NCBI RefSeq assembly: GCF_001297775.1
Contig: NZ_LIFX01000005.1
Span: forward strand, 62,001 to 126,000
From: Trabulsiella odontotermitis
GTDB taxonomy: Bacteria; Pseudomonadota; Gammaproteobacteria; Enterobacterales; Enterobacteriaceae
Direction of reading: 5' to 3'
DNA length: 64,000 nt
Shown: piece by piece, positions 34,823 to 44,949 of the stretch
Layout: every line of letters begins with the position of its first letter
Numbering within the stretch: position 1 is the stretch's first letter
Position numbers and translations under genes: made by a program
Notes under the pieces: generated by a model
Told to the model about the DNA's origin: nothing
Databases searched by the model: none
What the model saw: the letters and a program-made list of their open reading frames with translations, nothing else

Positions 34823-36152
34823 TCGTAAATATTTTGGCACCGATGGTATCCGTGGTCGTGTTGGCGACGCGCCGATTACCCCTGATTTCGTTCTGAAGCT
34901 CGGCTGGGCGGCGGGGAAGGTGCTGGCGCGTCATGGATCGCGCAAAGTGATTATCGGTAAAGACACGCGTATTTCCGGCTATATGCTGGAGTCGGCGCTG
35001 GAAGCGGGACTGGCAGCCGCCGGGTTGTCTGCCTCATTCACCGGGCCAATGCCAACACCGGCGGTGGCTTACCTGACGCGCACTTTCCGCGCCGAAGCCG
35101 GTATTGTGATTTCCGCCTCCCACAACCCGTATTACGACAACGGGATCAAATTCTTCTCCATCGACGGCACCAAACTGCCGGATGACGTTGAAGAGGCCAT
35201 TGAAGCGGAACTGGAAAAAGAGATCAGTTGTGTGGATTCCGCGGAACTCGGTAAGGCGAGCCGTATTGTCGATGCGGCGGGCCGTTACATTGAATTCTGC
35301 AAAGCGACCTTCCCGAACGAATTAAGCCTGAACGGCCTGAAAGTGGTGGTTGACTGCGCGAACGGCGCCACCTACCACATTGCGCCGAGCGTGTTCCGCG
35401 AACTGGGCGCGAAAGTGATTACCATGGGCTGCGAGCCGGATGGCGTCAATATCAACGAAGGCGTGGGCGCAACGGACGTTCGTGCGCTGCAAACTCGCGT
35501 TCTGGCTGAAAAAGCTGATCTCGGCATCGCGTTTGATGGCGACGGCGACCGCGTGATTATGGTCGATCACCAGGGCAACAAAGTTGATGGCGATCAGATC
35601 CTCTACATCATCGCCCGTGAAGGACTGCGTCAGGGTCAGCTGCGCGGTGGTGCCGTAGGCACGCTGATGAGCAATATGGGGCTGGAGCTGGCGCTGAAGC
35701 AACTGGGTATTCCGTTCGCACGCGCCAAAGTCGGCGACCGTTATGTCCTGGAACTGCTGCAGGAGAAAGGCTGGCGCATCGGTGCGGAGAACTCCGGCCA
35801 CGTCATCCTGCTGGATAAAACCACCACTGGCGACGGTATCGTGGCTGGCCTGCAGGTGGTTGCGGCAATGGTGCGTAACCATATGAGCCTGTACGATCTG
35901 TGCAGTGGTATGAAGATGTTCCCGCAGGTGCTGGTCAACGTACGCTACAGTGCTGATTCCGCGAACCCGCTGGAGAATGACACCGTGAAAAGCGTCACTG
36001 CAGAAGTTGAAACGGCGCTGGCAGGGCGTGGCCGCGTACTGTTGCGTAAATCCGGTACCGAACCGTTAATTCGTGTGATGGTAGAAGGCGAAGATGATGC
36101 ACAAGTTACCGCCTTTGCTCACCGTATCGCTGATGCGGTAAAAGCGGTGTAA
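34815..36152 (+). CDS. glmM: Phosphoglucosamine mutase GlmM
   Basis: GlmM converts glucosamine-6-P to glucosamine-1-P on the way to UDP-GlcNAc. The phosphoserine is Ser102 in [11 protein letters not shown], the metal site is DGDGDR, and the sugar-binding GEN-like loop is GAENSGH. It has 445 residues. It is coupled to folP by an overlap. Confidence 0.98.
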   Translation: MSNRKYFGTDGIRGRVGDAPITPDFVLKLGWAAGKVLARHGSRKVIIGKDTRISGYMLESALEAGLAAAGLSASFTGPMPTPAVAYLTRTFRAEAGIVISASHNPYYDNGIKFFSIDGTKLPDDVEEAIEAELEKEISCVDSAELGKASRIVDAAGRYIEFCKATFPNELSLNGLKVVVDCANGATYHIAPSVFRELGAKVITMGCEPDGVNINEGVGATDVRALQTRVLAEKADLGIAFDGDGDRVIMVDHQGNKVDGDQILYIIAREGLRQGQLRGGAVGTLMSNMGLELALKQLGIPFARAKVGDRYVLELLQEKGWRIGAENSGHVILLDKTTTGDGIVAGLQVVAAMVRNHMSLYDLCSGMKMFPQVLVNVRYSADSANPLENDTVKSVTAEVETALAGRGRVLLRKSGTEPLIRVMVEGEDDAQVTAFAHRIADAVKAV

Positions 36153-36171
36153 AACGGCTTTCTAAGTGTTT

Positions 36172-36199
36172 AAAAAGGCGGCGCAAGTCGCCTTTTTTT
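36172..36199 (+). terminator. Terminator after glmM
   Basis: AAAAAGGCGGC / GTCGCCTTTTTTT hairpin. Confidence 0.85.
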
Positions 36200-36217
36200 C
36201 CGGCAATTATCCGCTTT

Positions 36218-36246
36218 TTGCTGTTTTTTTCCGCAGTTGGTACAAT
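36218..36246 (+). promoter_or_regulatory. Sigma-70 promoter of secG-leuU
   Basis: TTGCTG (36218-36223) and TACAAT (36241-36246), 17-base spacer, leave a leader of about 130 bases before secG. Confidence 0.65.
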
Positions 36247-36383
36247 GCGATAAATTTGCCCTTGCGAAGGTTATTCGCTTTGGTTAGTATTCACACCCGC
36301 TTCAGTGGGAAACGTTAAAAACGCCCCGCTTTTATTGGTTGAAGCAATTGGCATGCGGTCACCCCGCAAGGAACAGGTTGATT

Positions 36384-36716
36384 ATGTACGAAGCTCTTTT
36401 AGTTGTTTTCCTTATTGTGGCGATTGGCCTGATTGGTCTGATCATGCTGCAGCAAGGTAAAGGCGCTGATATGGGAGCCTCCTTTGGAGCAGGTGCTTCC
36501 GCCACGTTATTTGGTTCTAGCGGTTCTGGTAACTTCATGACCCGTATGACCGCATTACTGGCGACGCTGTTCTTTATCATCAGCCTGGTGCTGGGTAACC
36601 TGAACACCAATAAAACCAGTAAAGGAAGCGAGTGGGAATCTCTGAGTGCGCCAGCGAAAACTGAGCAGACTCAGCCAGCAGCACCGGCCCAGCCGAGCAG
36701 CGATATCCCGCGCTAA
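36384..36716 (+). CDS. secG: Protein translocase subunit SecG
   Basis: SecG is the auxiliary membrane subunit of SecYEG. It has 110 residues with two membrane helices (about 1-22 and 52-73) joined by a Gly/Ser-rich loop (GASFGAGASATLFGSSGSGN). The C-terminal tail is Pro/Ala/Gln-rich. It is followed 9 bases later by leuU, as in E. coli, where the two are co-transcribed. Confidence 0.97.
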   Translation: MYEALLVVFLIVAIGLIGLIMLQQGKGADMGASFGAGASATLFGSSGSGNFMTRMTALLATLFFIISLVLGNLNTNKTSKGSEWESLSAPAKTEQTQPAAPAQPSSDIPR

Positions 36717-36725
36717 TACAGTCGT

Positions 36726-36812
36726 GCCGAGGTGGTGGAATTGGTAGACACGCTACCTTGAGGTGGTAGTGCCCGATTGGGCTTACGGGTTCAAGTCCCG
36801 TCCTCGGTACCA
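36726..36812 (+). tRNA. leuU: tRNA-Leu (anticodon GAG)
   Basis: An 87-base type-II tRNA with acceptor stem GCCGAGG / CCTCGGT, D-loop AATTGGTAGACA, anticodon loop TTGAGGT (GAG at 36760-36762), a long variable arm, T-loop GGTTCAAGTCC and an encoded CCA end. The last 18-19 bases recur in front of metY (42598-42616). Confidence 0.98.
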
Positions 36813-36822
36813 ATATTCCAGA

Positions 36823-36854
36823 AAAAGAGACGTCGAAAGACGTCTCTTTTTTTG
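36823..36854 (+). terminator. Terminator after leuU
   Basis: AAAGAGACGTC / GACGTCTCTTTTTTT hairpin starting 10 bases after the tRNA. Confidence 0.9.
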
Positions 36855-36896
36855 TCTGTAATCCGCATGAATTGGACTGAATTCGCCTATGTTTGC

Positions 36897-37901
36897 TTAT
36901 GCAGACTCACGTTCAATCAAGTGGAAGCCGATATCAATGATGGCCGCCTCTCCGGATGTCTGTTCAATACGATTGGCCAGCAACGTAGCGGCTCGCTGCC
37001 CGATAGCGCGTCTGTCCACGCTGACAGTGGTGATCGAGGGTCGATTGCTGGCAGCAAAATCGAGATCGCCGAAGCCAATGACGGCTAAATCGTGTGGAAT
37101 ACGTAATCCACGACTTTCTGCTTCCATTATTGCTCCCTGCGCCAGTGTGTCGGAACTGCAGACGATCACGTCAAATTCCCCGGCAGTAAAGAGCTGCGTT
37201 AGCCCGCTGCGACCTAACGACAGAGATGCCGGAAGCGGCACATCAACCTGCGGTATCGCGTGGATAGCATGGTGCGCAAGAACGTTGCATAACCCCTGTT
37301 TACGTTGGGCGGCGCGGCGATCAGCTGTCCATAACAGTCCCGGACGACGATATCCTTTACTCAACAGATATTCACCTGTAGCCTGCCCGACTTTTTCATG
37401 GGAAAAGCCGACCAGCATATCGAGGGGCGTTGGCGTGAGATCCCAGATTTCCACCACAGGAATGGCTGCGTTCAGAATCACTTTTTTCAGCCCGATGGTG
37501 TGATGGATCCCGGTCAACACCACGCCATCGGGGCGACGGGAAAGCAGGGTCGCCACCAGCTCTGCTTCTGTTTGTTCGGTATATCCTGCCACACACAGCA
37601 AAATATGATACCCGCGTCTTGCCAGCTCGTCGCTCAGTGACTGGATGGTATCGACAAACATGTTGTTGTTGATCTGTGGCACTACGACGGCAATCAGTTT
37701 ACTGCGTCGTGACGCCAGCCCGCCCGCCAGTGCGTTAGGTATGTAGCCGGTGGTCCTCACCGCCTGCATCACTTTCTCAACCGTTTTAGGTCGCACCAAT
37801 TGCGGAGCATTCAGCGCCCGACTCACTGTCATGGGCGAGAGCCCGGCGCTGCGGGCAACATCTTCCAGCGTGGGCGCGCGAGGTGATTTGGTGCTCTTCA
37901 C
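36897..37901 (-). CDS. LacI/GntR-family transcriptional repressor of the talarate/galactarate locus
   Basis: A 334-residue regulator with an N-terminal LacI-type helix-turn-helix (TLEDVARSAGLSPMTVSRALN, about 11-31) and a periplasmic-binding-protein-like effector domain (about 65-330, e.g. IAVVVPQINNNMF). It resembles the gluconate repressor GntR subgroup. It is divergent from the sugar-acid dehydratase and transporter genes, so it most likely controls them and responds to an acid sugar; that is inference from position. Two matching operator-like dyads lie in the divergent region at 38027-38042 and 38180-38195. Confidence 0.88.
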   Translation of the reverse strand: MKSTKSPRAPTLEDVARSAGLSPMTVSRALNAPQLVRPKTVEKVMQAVRTTGYIPNALAGGLASRRSKLIAVVVPQINNNMFVDTIQSLSDELARRGYHILLCVAGYTEQTEAELVATLLSRRPDGVVLTGIHHTIGLKKVILNAAIPVVEIWDLTPTPLDMLVGFSHEKVGQATGEYLLSKGYRRPGLLWTADRRAAQRKQGLCNVLAHHAIHAIPQVDVPLPASLSLGRSGLTQLFTAGEFDVIVCSSDTLAQGAIMEAESRGLRIPHDLAVIGFGDLDFAASNRPSITTVSVDRRAIGQRAATLLANRIEQTSGEAAIIDIGFHLIERESA

Positions 37902-38026
37902 TGTTGATGTACCTGCTAAATTTGCCGAATTAATTGTGCATTATTCATCATGCATGGGGCTATTGCCAGCGTCGGACCAGGAAACGCCGCAAATACAGCA
38001 GCTTACTTTTCTCAGTGGATGGCAAA

Positions 38027-38042
38027 ATGTTATCGCTATCAT
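38027..38042. promoter_or_regulatory. Operator-like dyad 1, LacI/GntR type
   Basis: ATGTTATCGCTATCAT is an imperfect palindrome centred on CG and close to the gluconate-repressor site pattern. It differs from dyad 2 at only 2 of 16 bases. Confidence 0.65.
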
Positions 38043-38179
38043 TGTGTATTAGGCATTTTACCAGAATGTTTTGGATTGTGATCCGCTCTGCAGGAAATAT
38101 CCTTCTTTATTCGCTGTATGTGATCGATTGTTCAAATTAATAGCAACTCTGTAGAAAAGGAAATGGCATGAACATATAA

Positions 38180-38195
38180 ATGTTAGCGCAATCAT
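38180..38195. promoter_or_regulatory. Operator-like dyad 2, LacI/GntR type
   Basis: ATGTTAGCGCAATCAT lies 25 bases upstream of the dehydratase ATG, between its probable promoter and ribosome site. It shares ATGTTA-CGC-ATCAT with dyad 1, 153 bases away centre to centre. Binding here would block transcription or early elongation. Confidence 0.65.
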
Positions 38196-38220
38196 TTTAT
38201 CCAATAATCCGGAGAGAGAC

Positions 38221-39417
38221 ATGTCTTTAAGCGCAAATTCAAACGCGGTAACGTATGCCAAAGCGACTAATGTCAGAACGGCAGCGGAGACCGGTGACCG
38301 TATCGAATGGGTGAAGTTGTCACTGGCATTTCTGCCGCTGGCCACACCGGTGAGTGACGCAAAGGTATTGACCGGTCGTCAAAAACCCCTGACCGAAGTG
38401 GCGATCATCATCGCTGAAATCCGTAGCCGTGATGGATTTGAAGGCGTGGGTTTTAGTTACTCCAAACGCGCCGGTGGTCAGGGTATTTATGCCCATGCCA
38501 AAGAGATCGCCGACAATCTGCTTGGCGAAGATCCGAATGATATCGACAAAATCTACACTAAGCTGCTGTGGGCTGGCGCGTCCGTAGGGCGCAGCGGGAT
38601 GGCGGTTCAGGCCATCTCTCCTGTCGACATTGCACTCTGGGATATGAAGGCCAAACGTGCGGGTCTGCCGCTGGCAAAACTGCTGGGTGCACACCGTGAT
38701 TCTGTACAGTGCTACAACACCTCCGGTGGTTTCCTGCATACGCCGCTCGATCAGGTACTGAAGAATGTGGTGATCTCACGTGAAAACGGCATCGGTGGTA
38801 TCAAGCTAAAGGTCGGGCAACCCAACTGTGCCGAGGATATTCGTCGCTTAACGGCCGTACGTGAAGCGCTGGGCGACGATTTTCCGCTTATGGTTGATGC
38901 TAACCAACAATGGGATCGGGAAACGGCAATCCGGATGGGCCGCAAAATGGAGCAGTTCAACCTTATCTGGATTGAAGAGCCACTGGATGCGTATGACATT
39001 GAAGGTCACGCACAGCTTGCCGCCGCGCTGGATACGCCAGTCGCTACCGGAGAAATGCTCACCAGCTTCCGCGAACATGAGCAGTTGATTCTTGGCAACG
39101 CCAGCGACTTTGTTCAGCCTGACGCACCGCGTGTCGGTGGTATCTCGCCGTTTCTGAAAATCATGGATCTGGCGGCAAAGCACGGTCGCAAACTTGCTCC
39201 GCATTTTGCTATGGAAGTCCACCTGCATCTTTCAGCCGCCTATCCACTGGAACCCTGGCTGGAGCATTTCGAGTGGCTGAACCCTCTGTTCAATGAGCAG
39301 CTCGAACTTCGTGATGGTCGTATGTGGGTCTCCGACCGTCATGGTCTGGGCTTTACGCTGAGTGAACAGGCGCGCCGCTGGACACAATTAAGCTGCGAAT
39401 TTGGTAAACGTCCTTAG
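38221..39417 (+). CDS. L-talarate/galactarate dehydratase (enolase superfamily)
   Basis: This mandelate-racemase subgroup enzyme dehydrates L-talarate and galactarate to 5-keto-4-deoxy-D-glucarate and can epimerise them. Over 398 residues it is nearly identical to what I recall of the characterised Salmonella TalrD/GalrD (STM3697). Catalytic residues are at the family positions: Lys195 and Lys197 in GIKLKVG, metal ligands Asp226, Glu252 and Glu278, and His328 in LAPHFAME. The ribosome site GGAGAGAG precedes the ATG. It is followed 73 bases later by an MFS transporter, and divergent from a LacI-type regulator. The substrate assignment rests on similarity from memory. Confidence 0.92.
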   Translation: MSLSANSNAVTYAKATNVRTAAETGDRIEWVKLSLAFLPLATPVSDAKVLTGRQKPLTEVAIIIAEIRSRDGFEGVGFSYSKRAGGQGIYAHAKEIADNLLGEDPNDIDKIYTKLLWAGASVGRSGMAVQAISPVDIALWDMKAKRAGLPLAKLLGAHRDSVQCYNTSGGFLHTPLDQVLKNVVISRENGIGGIKLKVGQPNCAEDIRRLTAVREALGDDFPLMVDANQQWDRETAIRMGRKMEQFNLIWIEEPLDAYDIEGHAQLAAALDTPVATGEMLTSFREHEQLILGNASDFVQPDAPRVGGISPFLKIMDLAAKHGRKLAPHFAMEVHLHLSAAYPLEPWLEHFEWLNPLFNEQLELRDGRMWVSDRHGLGFTLSEQARRWTQLSCEFGKRP

Positions 39418-39490
39418 TTTCCGCAGGCGGGACTGATTTCCGCCCTCTTACCTTACAGAAATATTTCTGCCCTTACCTGAGGAGTAGAGA

Positions 39491-40801
39491 ATGAACACAA
39501 TAATAAAGCGTACCAAAGTGCGTTACAGCATCCTTATTTTTTTATTTCTTGCGACTGTATTTAATTATGCCGATCGTGCAACATTATCCGTTGTTGCCCC
39601 CATAATGAGTAAAGAGCTGGGTTTTGATCCTGAAGCGATGGGGCTGGCCTTTTCTTCCTTTGGTATTGCGTATGTGATAATGCAACTACCTGGCGGCTGG
39701 CTATTAGACCGCTATGGCTCCCGACTGGTCTACGGCTGCGCATTAATCGGCTGGTCATTGGTCACCATGTTCCAGGGCACCATTTATCTGTATGCCAGTC
39801 CATTAATTGTGCTGATTATTCTGCGTTTGCTGATGGGCGCAATTGAAGCACCAGCCTTTCCGGCCAACAGCCGTCTGAGCGTGCAGTGGTTTCCTAATAA
39901 TGAACGCGGGTTTGTCACCTCCGTTTACCAGGCGGCACAATATATCTCGCTGGGCATTATTACTCCGCTGATGACTATTATCCTGCATAATTTAAGCTGG
40001 CATTTTGTCTTTTATTATATTGGTGCCATTGGGGTTATTCTCGGTGTGTTCTGGTTAATTAAAGTCAAAGACCCAATGCACCATCCAAAAGTTAATCAAC
40101 AGGAAATTGATTATATTCGCAATGGTGGTGGTGAACCCACGCTTGGCAGCAAAAAGGAACCACAGAAGATAACGCTCGCCCAGATTAAAAGTGTCTGCGT
40201 AAATCGGATGATGATCGGTGTCTACATTGGCCAGTTCTGCGTCACATCCATCACGTGGTTCTTTCTGACCTGGTTTCCAACCTACCTGTATCAGGCCAAA
40301 GGAATGTCGATTCTGAAGGTCGGCTTTGTGGCCAGTATTCCTGCTATTGCAGGATTTATCGGCGGCCTGCTCGGCGGCGTCTTCTCAGACTGGCTGCTTA
40401 AACGCGGTTACAGCCTGACAATCGCCCGCAAACTGCCCGTGATTTGCGGCATGCTGCTCTCCTGCGTGATTGTTATCGCCAACTACACCTCGTCGGAATT
40501 TGTGGTGATTGCCGCCATGAGCCTGGCATTTTTCGCGAAGGGTTTTGGTAACCTCGGTTGGTGTGTGCTCAGCGATACTTCACCGAAAGAAGTGTTGGGT
40601 ATTGCAGGGGGAGTGTTCAATATGTGCGGCAACATGGCGAGTATTATTACGCCGTTGGTTATCGGTGTGATTCTTGCGAATACGCAGTCGTTTGATTTTG
40701 CCATCCTGTACGTCGGTTCAATGGGACTTATTGGCCTCATTTCCTACCTGTTTATTGTTGGACCATTGAATCGTATTACGCTGGTACCGTCTGCGGCCTG
40801 A
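39491..40801 (+). CDS. MFS transporter, sugar-acid (galactarate/glucarate/talarate type)
   Basis: A 436-residue major facilitator of the anion:cation symporter family with about 12 membrane helices. Family stretches are YADRATLSVVAPIMSKELG near the N-terminus and PGGWLLDRYGSR in the loop between helices 2 and 3. It resembles GudP/GarP carriers for D-glucarate and D-galactarate. With the upstream dehydratase it forms a minimal uptake and dehydration pair; downstream aldolase and reductase steps are not encoded here and would have to come from gar/gud genes elsewhere. Confidence 0.85.
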   Translation: MNTIIKRTKVRYSILIFLFLATVFNYADRATLSVVAPIMSKELGFDPEAMGLAFSSFGIAYVIMQLPGGWLLDRYGSRLVYGCALIGWSLVTMFQGTIYLYASPLIVLIILRLLMGAIEAPAFPANSRLSVQWFPNNERGFVTSVYQAAQYISLGIITPLMTIILHNLSWHFVFYYIGAIGVILGVFWLIKVKDPMHHPKVNQQEIDYIRNGGGEPTLGSKKEPQKITLAQIKSVCVNRMMIGVYIGQFCVTSITWFFLTWFPTYLYQAKGMSILKVGFVASIPAIAGFIGGLLGGVFSDWLLKRGYSLTIARKLPVICGMLLSCVIVIANYTSSEFVVIAAMSLAFFAKGFGNLGWCVLSDTSPKEVLGIAGGVFNMCGNMASIITPLVIGVILANTQSFDFAILYVGSMGLIGLISYLFIVGPLNRITLVPSAA

Positions 40802-40827
40802 TTGTCTTACTGGCGAAGGTTTCGCCC

Positions 40828-40870
40828 CCGCTGTTCCGGCATTGTACTCCGTCGGAACAGCGGTTTTTTT
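40828..40870 (+). terminator. Terminator after the MFS transporter
   Basis: CCGCTGTTCCG / CGGAACAGCGG stem with a long loop and TTTTTTT. Confidence 0.85.
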
Positions 40871-40950
40871 ATCTGCGCATCGTACAACCCTACAGACTTT
40901 CCCCTTCGCGTTTTCTGAGGAGATGCGCTTTTACAGCAAACTGTAATCAC

Positions 40951-40975
40951 AAAGGCCAACATATGCTGGCCTTTG
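40951..40975 (-). terminator. Terminator after argG
   Basis: AAAGGCCA / TGGCCTTT hairpin just beyond the argG stop; it also follows the convergent MFS gene. Confidence 0.65.
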
Positions 40976-40994
40976 AAAGAAGATTCAGCGGTGG

Positions 40995-42380
<1,386 letters not shown>

Positions 42381-42390
42381 TTAAGCTCTT

Positions 42391-42429
42391 ATTGCATGTT
42401 TATGCAGTTTAAATGAGTTTTCATTTAAT
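42391..42429. promoter_or_regulatory. Pair of ARG boxes (ArgR operator) upstream of argG
   Basis: Two 18-bp boxes, ATTGCATGTTTATGCAGT (42391-42408) and AATGAGTTTTCATTTAAT (42412-42429), are separated by exactly 3 bp, the standard spacing for an ArgR hexamer. They lie 50-88 bases upstream of the argG ATG. Confidence 0.85.
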
Positions 42430-42552
42430 CATCTTTTGCGCATGACAGGAAGTGATTCACGCATTTTTCTTGAATTTTTCTTCCGCCGCCCGCATATGAG
42501 TATGCATAAGCGTAGTGGATCTATGCTGTTTGCGGGGAAGAGAAGTCGTGGG

Positions 42553-42582
42553 TTGACAGATCACATGATTTTTCAATATACT
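42553..42582 (+). promoter_or_regulatory. Near-consensus promoter pointing toward metY
   Basis: TTGACA (42553-42558) and TATACT (42577-42582) with an 18-base spacer. It precedes the leuU-end relic and may be an extra metY-operon promoter or the leftover promoter of a lost tRNA gene. Confidence 0.55.
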
Positions 42583-42597
42583 GCACCCCGATTTAAC

Positions 42598-42616
42598 GTC
42601 CCGTCTTCGGTACCAA
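42598..42616 (+). repeat. Copy of the tRNA-Leu (leuU) 3' end
   Basis: GTCCCGTCTTCGGTACCAA matches leuU bases 36795-36813 at 18 of 19 positions, covering the 3' T-arm strand, acceptor strand and CCA. No rest of a tRNA is present. It is a direct repeat bracketing the talarate locus and argG. Confidence 0.8.
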
Positions 42617-42629
42617 ATCCCAGCAGTAT

Positions 42630-42658
42630 TTGCACTTTTTACTTCGTATGAGTAAAAT
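42630..42658 (+). promoter_or_regulatory. Promoter of metY-rimP-nusA-infB
   Basis: TTGCAC (42630-42635) and TAAAAT (42653-42658), 17-base spacer, placing the start a few bases before the tRNA. Confidence 0.75.
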
Positions 42659-42673
42659 ATGCCACGTTTCAGG

Positions 42674-42750
<77 letters not shown>

Positions 42751-42872
42751 TTTTCCCATAGAGTTTTTTTTCAAATATACTGTGAAGACATTGGGCTTCG
42801 TAGCTGGATTTGAAAGAAATCTCTTGGAAAATGTTTCCAGACCGCATTTGCGGTTATAGGGTTCAGTTATCT

Positions 42873-42899
42873 AAAGCCCCGATTTATCGGGGTTTTTTG
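42873..42899 (+). terminator. Terminator between metY and rimP
   Basis: AAGCCCCGAT / ATCGGGGTTTTTT hairpin. It would separate the tRNA from the protein genes, with readthrough feeding the operon. Confidence 0.8.
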
Positions 42900-42957
42900 T
42901 TATCTGACTACAGAATAACTGGGCTATACGCCCTTTTTTTATGTCCTGGGGGTGGGT

Positions 42958-43410
42958 TTGTCCACATTAGAGCAGAAATTAACTGAGATGCTCACTGCGC
43001 CAGTCGAAGCCTTAGGGTTTGAGCTGGTTGGCATTGAATTCGTTCGCGGGCGTACATCGACGCTACGCATCTATATTGATAGTGAAGATGGCATCAATGT
43101 TGATGATTGCGCTGATGTCAGTCATCAGGTCAGCGCGGTGATGGATGTCGAAGACCCTATCACTGTCGCCTACAACCTGGAGGTTTCTTCCCCGGGCCTC
43201 GATCGCCCTCTGTTCACTGCTGAGCACTACTCGCGTTTTGTGGGTGAAGAGGCCACGCTGGTCCTGCGTATGGCGGTTCAGAATCGTCGCAAATGGCAGG
43301 GCATCATTAAAGCGGTCGACGGTGAGATGATCACGGTAACCGTCGAAGGAAAAGATGAAGTGTTCGCGCTGAGTAACATCCAGAAGGCGAACCTGGTTCC
43401 CCACTTTTAA
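42958..43410 (+). CDS. rimP: Ribosome maturation factor RimP
   Basis: RimP assists 30S subunit assembly. It has 150 residues from a UUG start ([11 protein letters not shown]...), with GGGGGTGG just upstream as the ribosome site. Two domains are visible: an N-terminal alpha/beta domain and a C-terminal SH3-like barrel. It precedes nusA by 27 bases. Confidence 0.95.
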   Translation: MSTLEQKLTEMLTAPVEALGFELVGIEFVRGRTSTLRIYIDSEDGINVDDCADVSHQVSAVMDVEDPITVAYNLEVSSPGLDRPLFTAEHYSRFVGEEATLVLRMAVQNRRKWQGIIKAVDGEMITVTVEGKDEVFALSNIQKANLVPHF

Positions 43411-43437
43411 CAGTCTGGATTGAGGTGAAAGGCCCCG

Positions 43438-44925
43438 ATGAACAAAGAAATTTTGGCTGTTGTTGAAGCCGTTTCCAACGAAAAGGCGCTGCCGCGCGAG
43501 AAGATCTTCGAAGCGCTGGAAAGTGCTCTGGCAACGGCTACCAAGAAAAAATACGAACAGGAAATCGATGTTCGCGTTGAAATCGATCGCAAAAGCGGCG
43601 ACTTCGATACCTTCCGTCGTTGGGTTGTGGTTGAAGAAGTCACCCAGCCGACCAAAGAAATCACCCTGGAAGCCGCCCGTTTTGAAGACGAAAGCTTCAA
43701 CGTTGGCGACTATGTAGAAGACCAGATCGAATCGGTGACGTTTGACCGTATCACCACCCAGACCGCTAAACAGGTTATCGTACAGAAAGTGCGTGAAGCC
43801 GAGCGCGCGATGGTGGTTGATCAGTTCCGCGAGCACGAAGGCGAAATCATCACGGGTGTGGTGAAGAAAGTGAACCGCGACAACATCAGCCTGGATCTCG
43901 GCAGCAACGCTGAAGCCGTTATCCTGCGTGAAGACATGTTGCCGCGCGAAAACTTCCGTCCGGGTGACCGCATTCGCGGCGTGCTGTACGCCGTTCGTCC
44001 GGAAGCGCGTGGCGCCCAGTTGTTCGTGACCCGCTCCAAACCAGAAATGCTGATTGAGCTGTTCCGCATTGAAGTGCCGGAAATTGGTGAAGAAGTTATC
44101 GAAATCAAAGCTGCGGCCCGCGATCCGGGTTCTCGCGCGAAAATCGCTGTGAAAACCAACGACAAGCGTATCGACCCGGTCGGTGCCTGTGTTGGTATGC
44201 GCGGCGCGCGTGTGCAGGCGGTCTCCACCGAACTGGGTGGCGAGCGTATTGATATCGTTCTGTGGGACGACAACCCGGCCCAGTTCGTGATCAACGCGAT
44301 GGCGCCTGCTGATGTCGCTTCCATTGTGGTCGACGAAGACAAACACACCATGGATATCGCGGTTGAAGCCGGTAACCTGGCGCAGGCCATCGGTCGTAAC
44401 GGTCAGAACGTTCGTCTGGCTTCTCAGCTGAGCGGCTGGGAACTCAACGTAATGACGGTTGATGACCTGCAGGCGAAACACCAGGCTGAAGCGCACGCCG
44501 CTATCGATACCTTCACCAAATATCTCGATATTGATGAAGATTTCGCGACGGTGCTGGTGGAAGAAGGCTTCTCCTCACTGGAAGAACTGGCCTATGTGCC
44601 GATCAAAGAGCTGCTGGAAATTGACGGTCTTGATGAACCGACCGTAGAAGCACTCCGCGAACGCGCGAAAAACGCACTGACCACGCTGGCGCTGGCTCAG
44701 GAAGAAAGCCTCGGTGATAACAAACCGGCTGACGATCTGCTGAACCTTGAAGGTCTGGATCGCACAATGGCATTCAAACTGGCTGCCCGTGGTGTTTGTA
44801 CGCTGGAAGATCTCGCCGAACAGGGCGTTGATGACCTGGCTGATATCGAAGGGATGACCGACGAGAAGGCTGGTGAACTCATCATGGCCGCCCGCAATAT
44901 TTGCTGGTTCGGTGACGAAGCGTAA
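43438..44925 (+). CDS. nusA: Transcription termination/antitermination factor NusA
   Basis: NusA binds RNA polymerase, promotes pausing and hairpin termination, and takes part in antitermination. The order is an N-terminal RNAP-binding domain, an S1 domain (about 135-200), two KH domains (e.g. [14 protein letters not shown] and [13 protein letters not shown]) and two acidic C-terminal repeats (about 360-495). It has 495 residues, as in E. coli. Confidence 0.98.
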   Translation: MNKEILAVVEAVSNEKALPREKIFEALESALATATKKKYEQEIDVRVEIDRKSGDFDTFRRWVVVEEVTQPTKEITLEAARFEDESFNVGDYVEDQIESVTFDRITTQTAKQVIVQKVREAERAMVVDQFREHEGEIITGVVKKVNRDNISLDLGSNAEAVILREDMLPRENFRPGDRIRGVLYAVRPEARGAQLFVTRSKPEMLIELFRIEVPEIGEEVIEIKAAARDPGSRAKIAVKTNDKRIDPVGACVGMRGARVQAVSTELGGERIDIVLWDDNPAQFVINAMAPADVASIVVDEDKHTMDIAVEAGNLAQAIGRNGQNVRLASQLSGWELNVMTVDDLQAKHQAEAHAAIDTFTKYLDIDEDFATVLVEEGFSSLEELAYVPIKELLEIDGLDEPTVEALRERAKNALTTLALAQEESLGDNKPADDLLNLEGLDRTMAFKLAARGVCTLEDLAEQGVDDLADIEGMTDEKAGELIMAARNICWFGDEA

Positions 44926-44949
44926 TAAACTGTAGCAGGAAGGAACAGC

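Noticed and set aside
43063-44496. 477-codon open frame opposite rimP-nusA
   Set aside because: It crosses two conserved genes on the other strand and has no supporting features.
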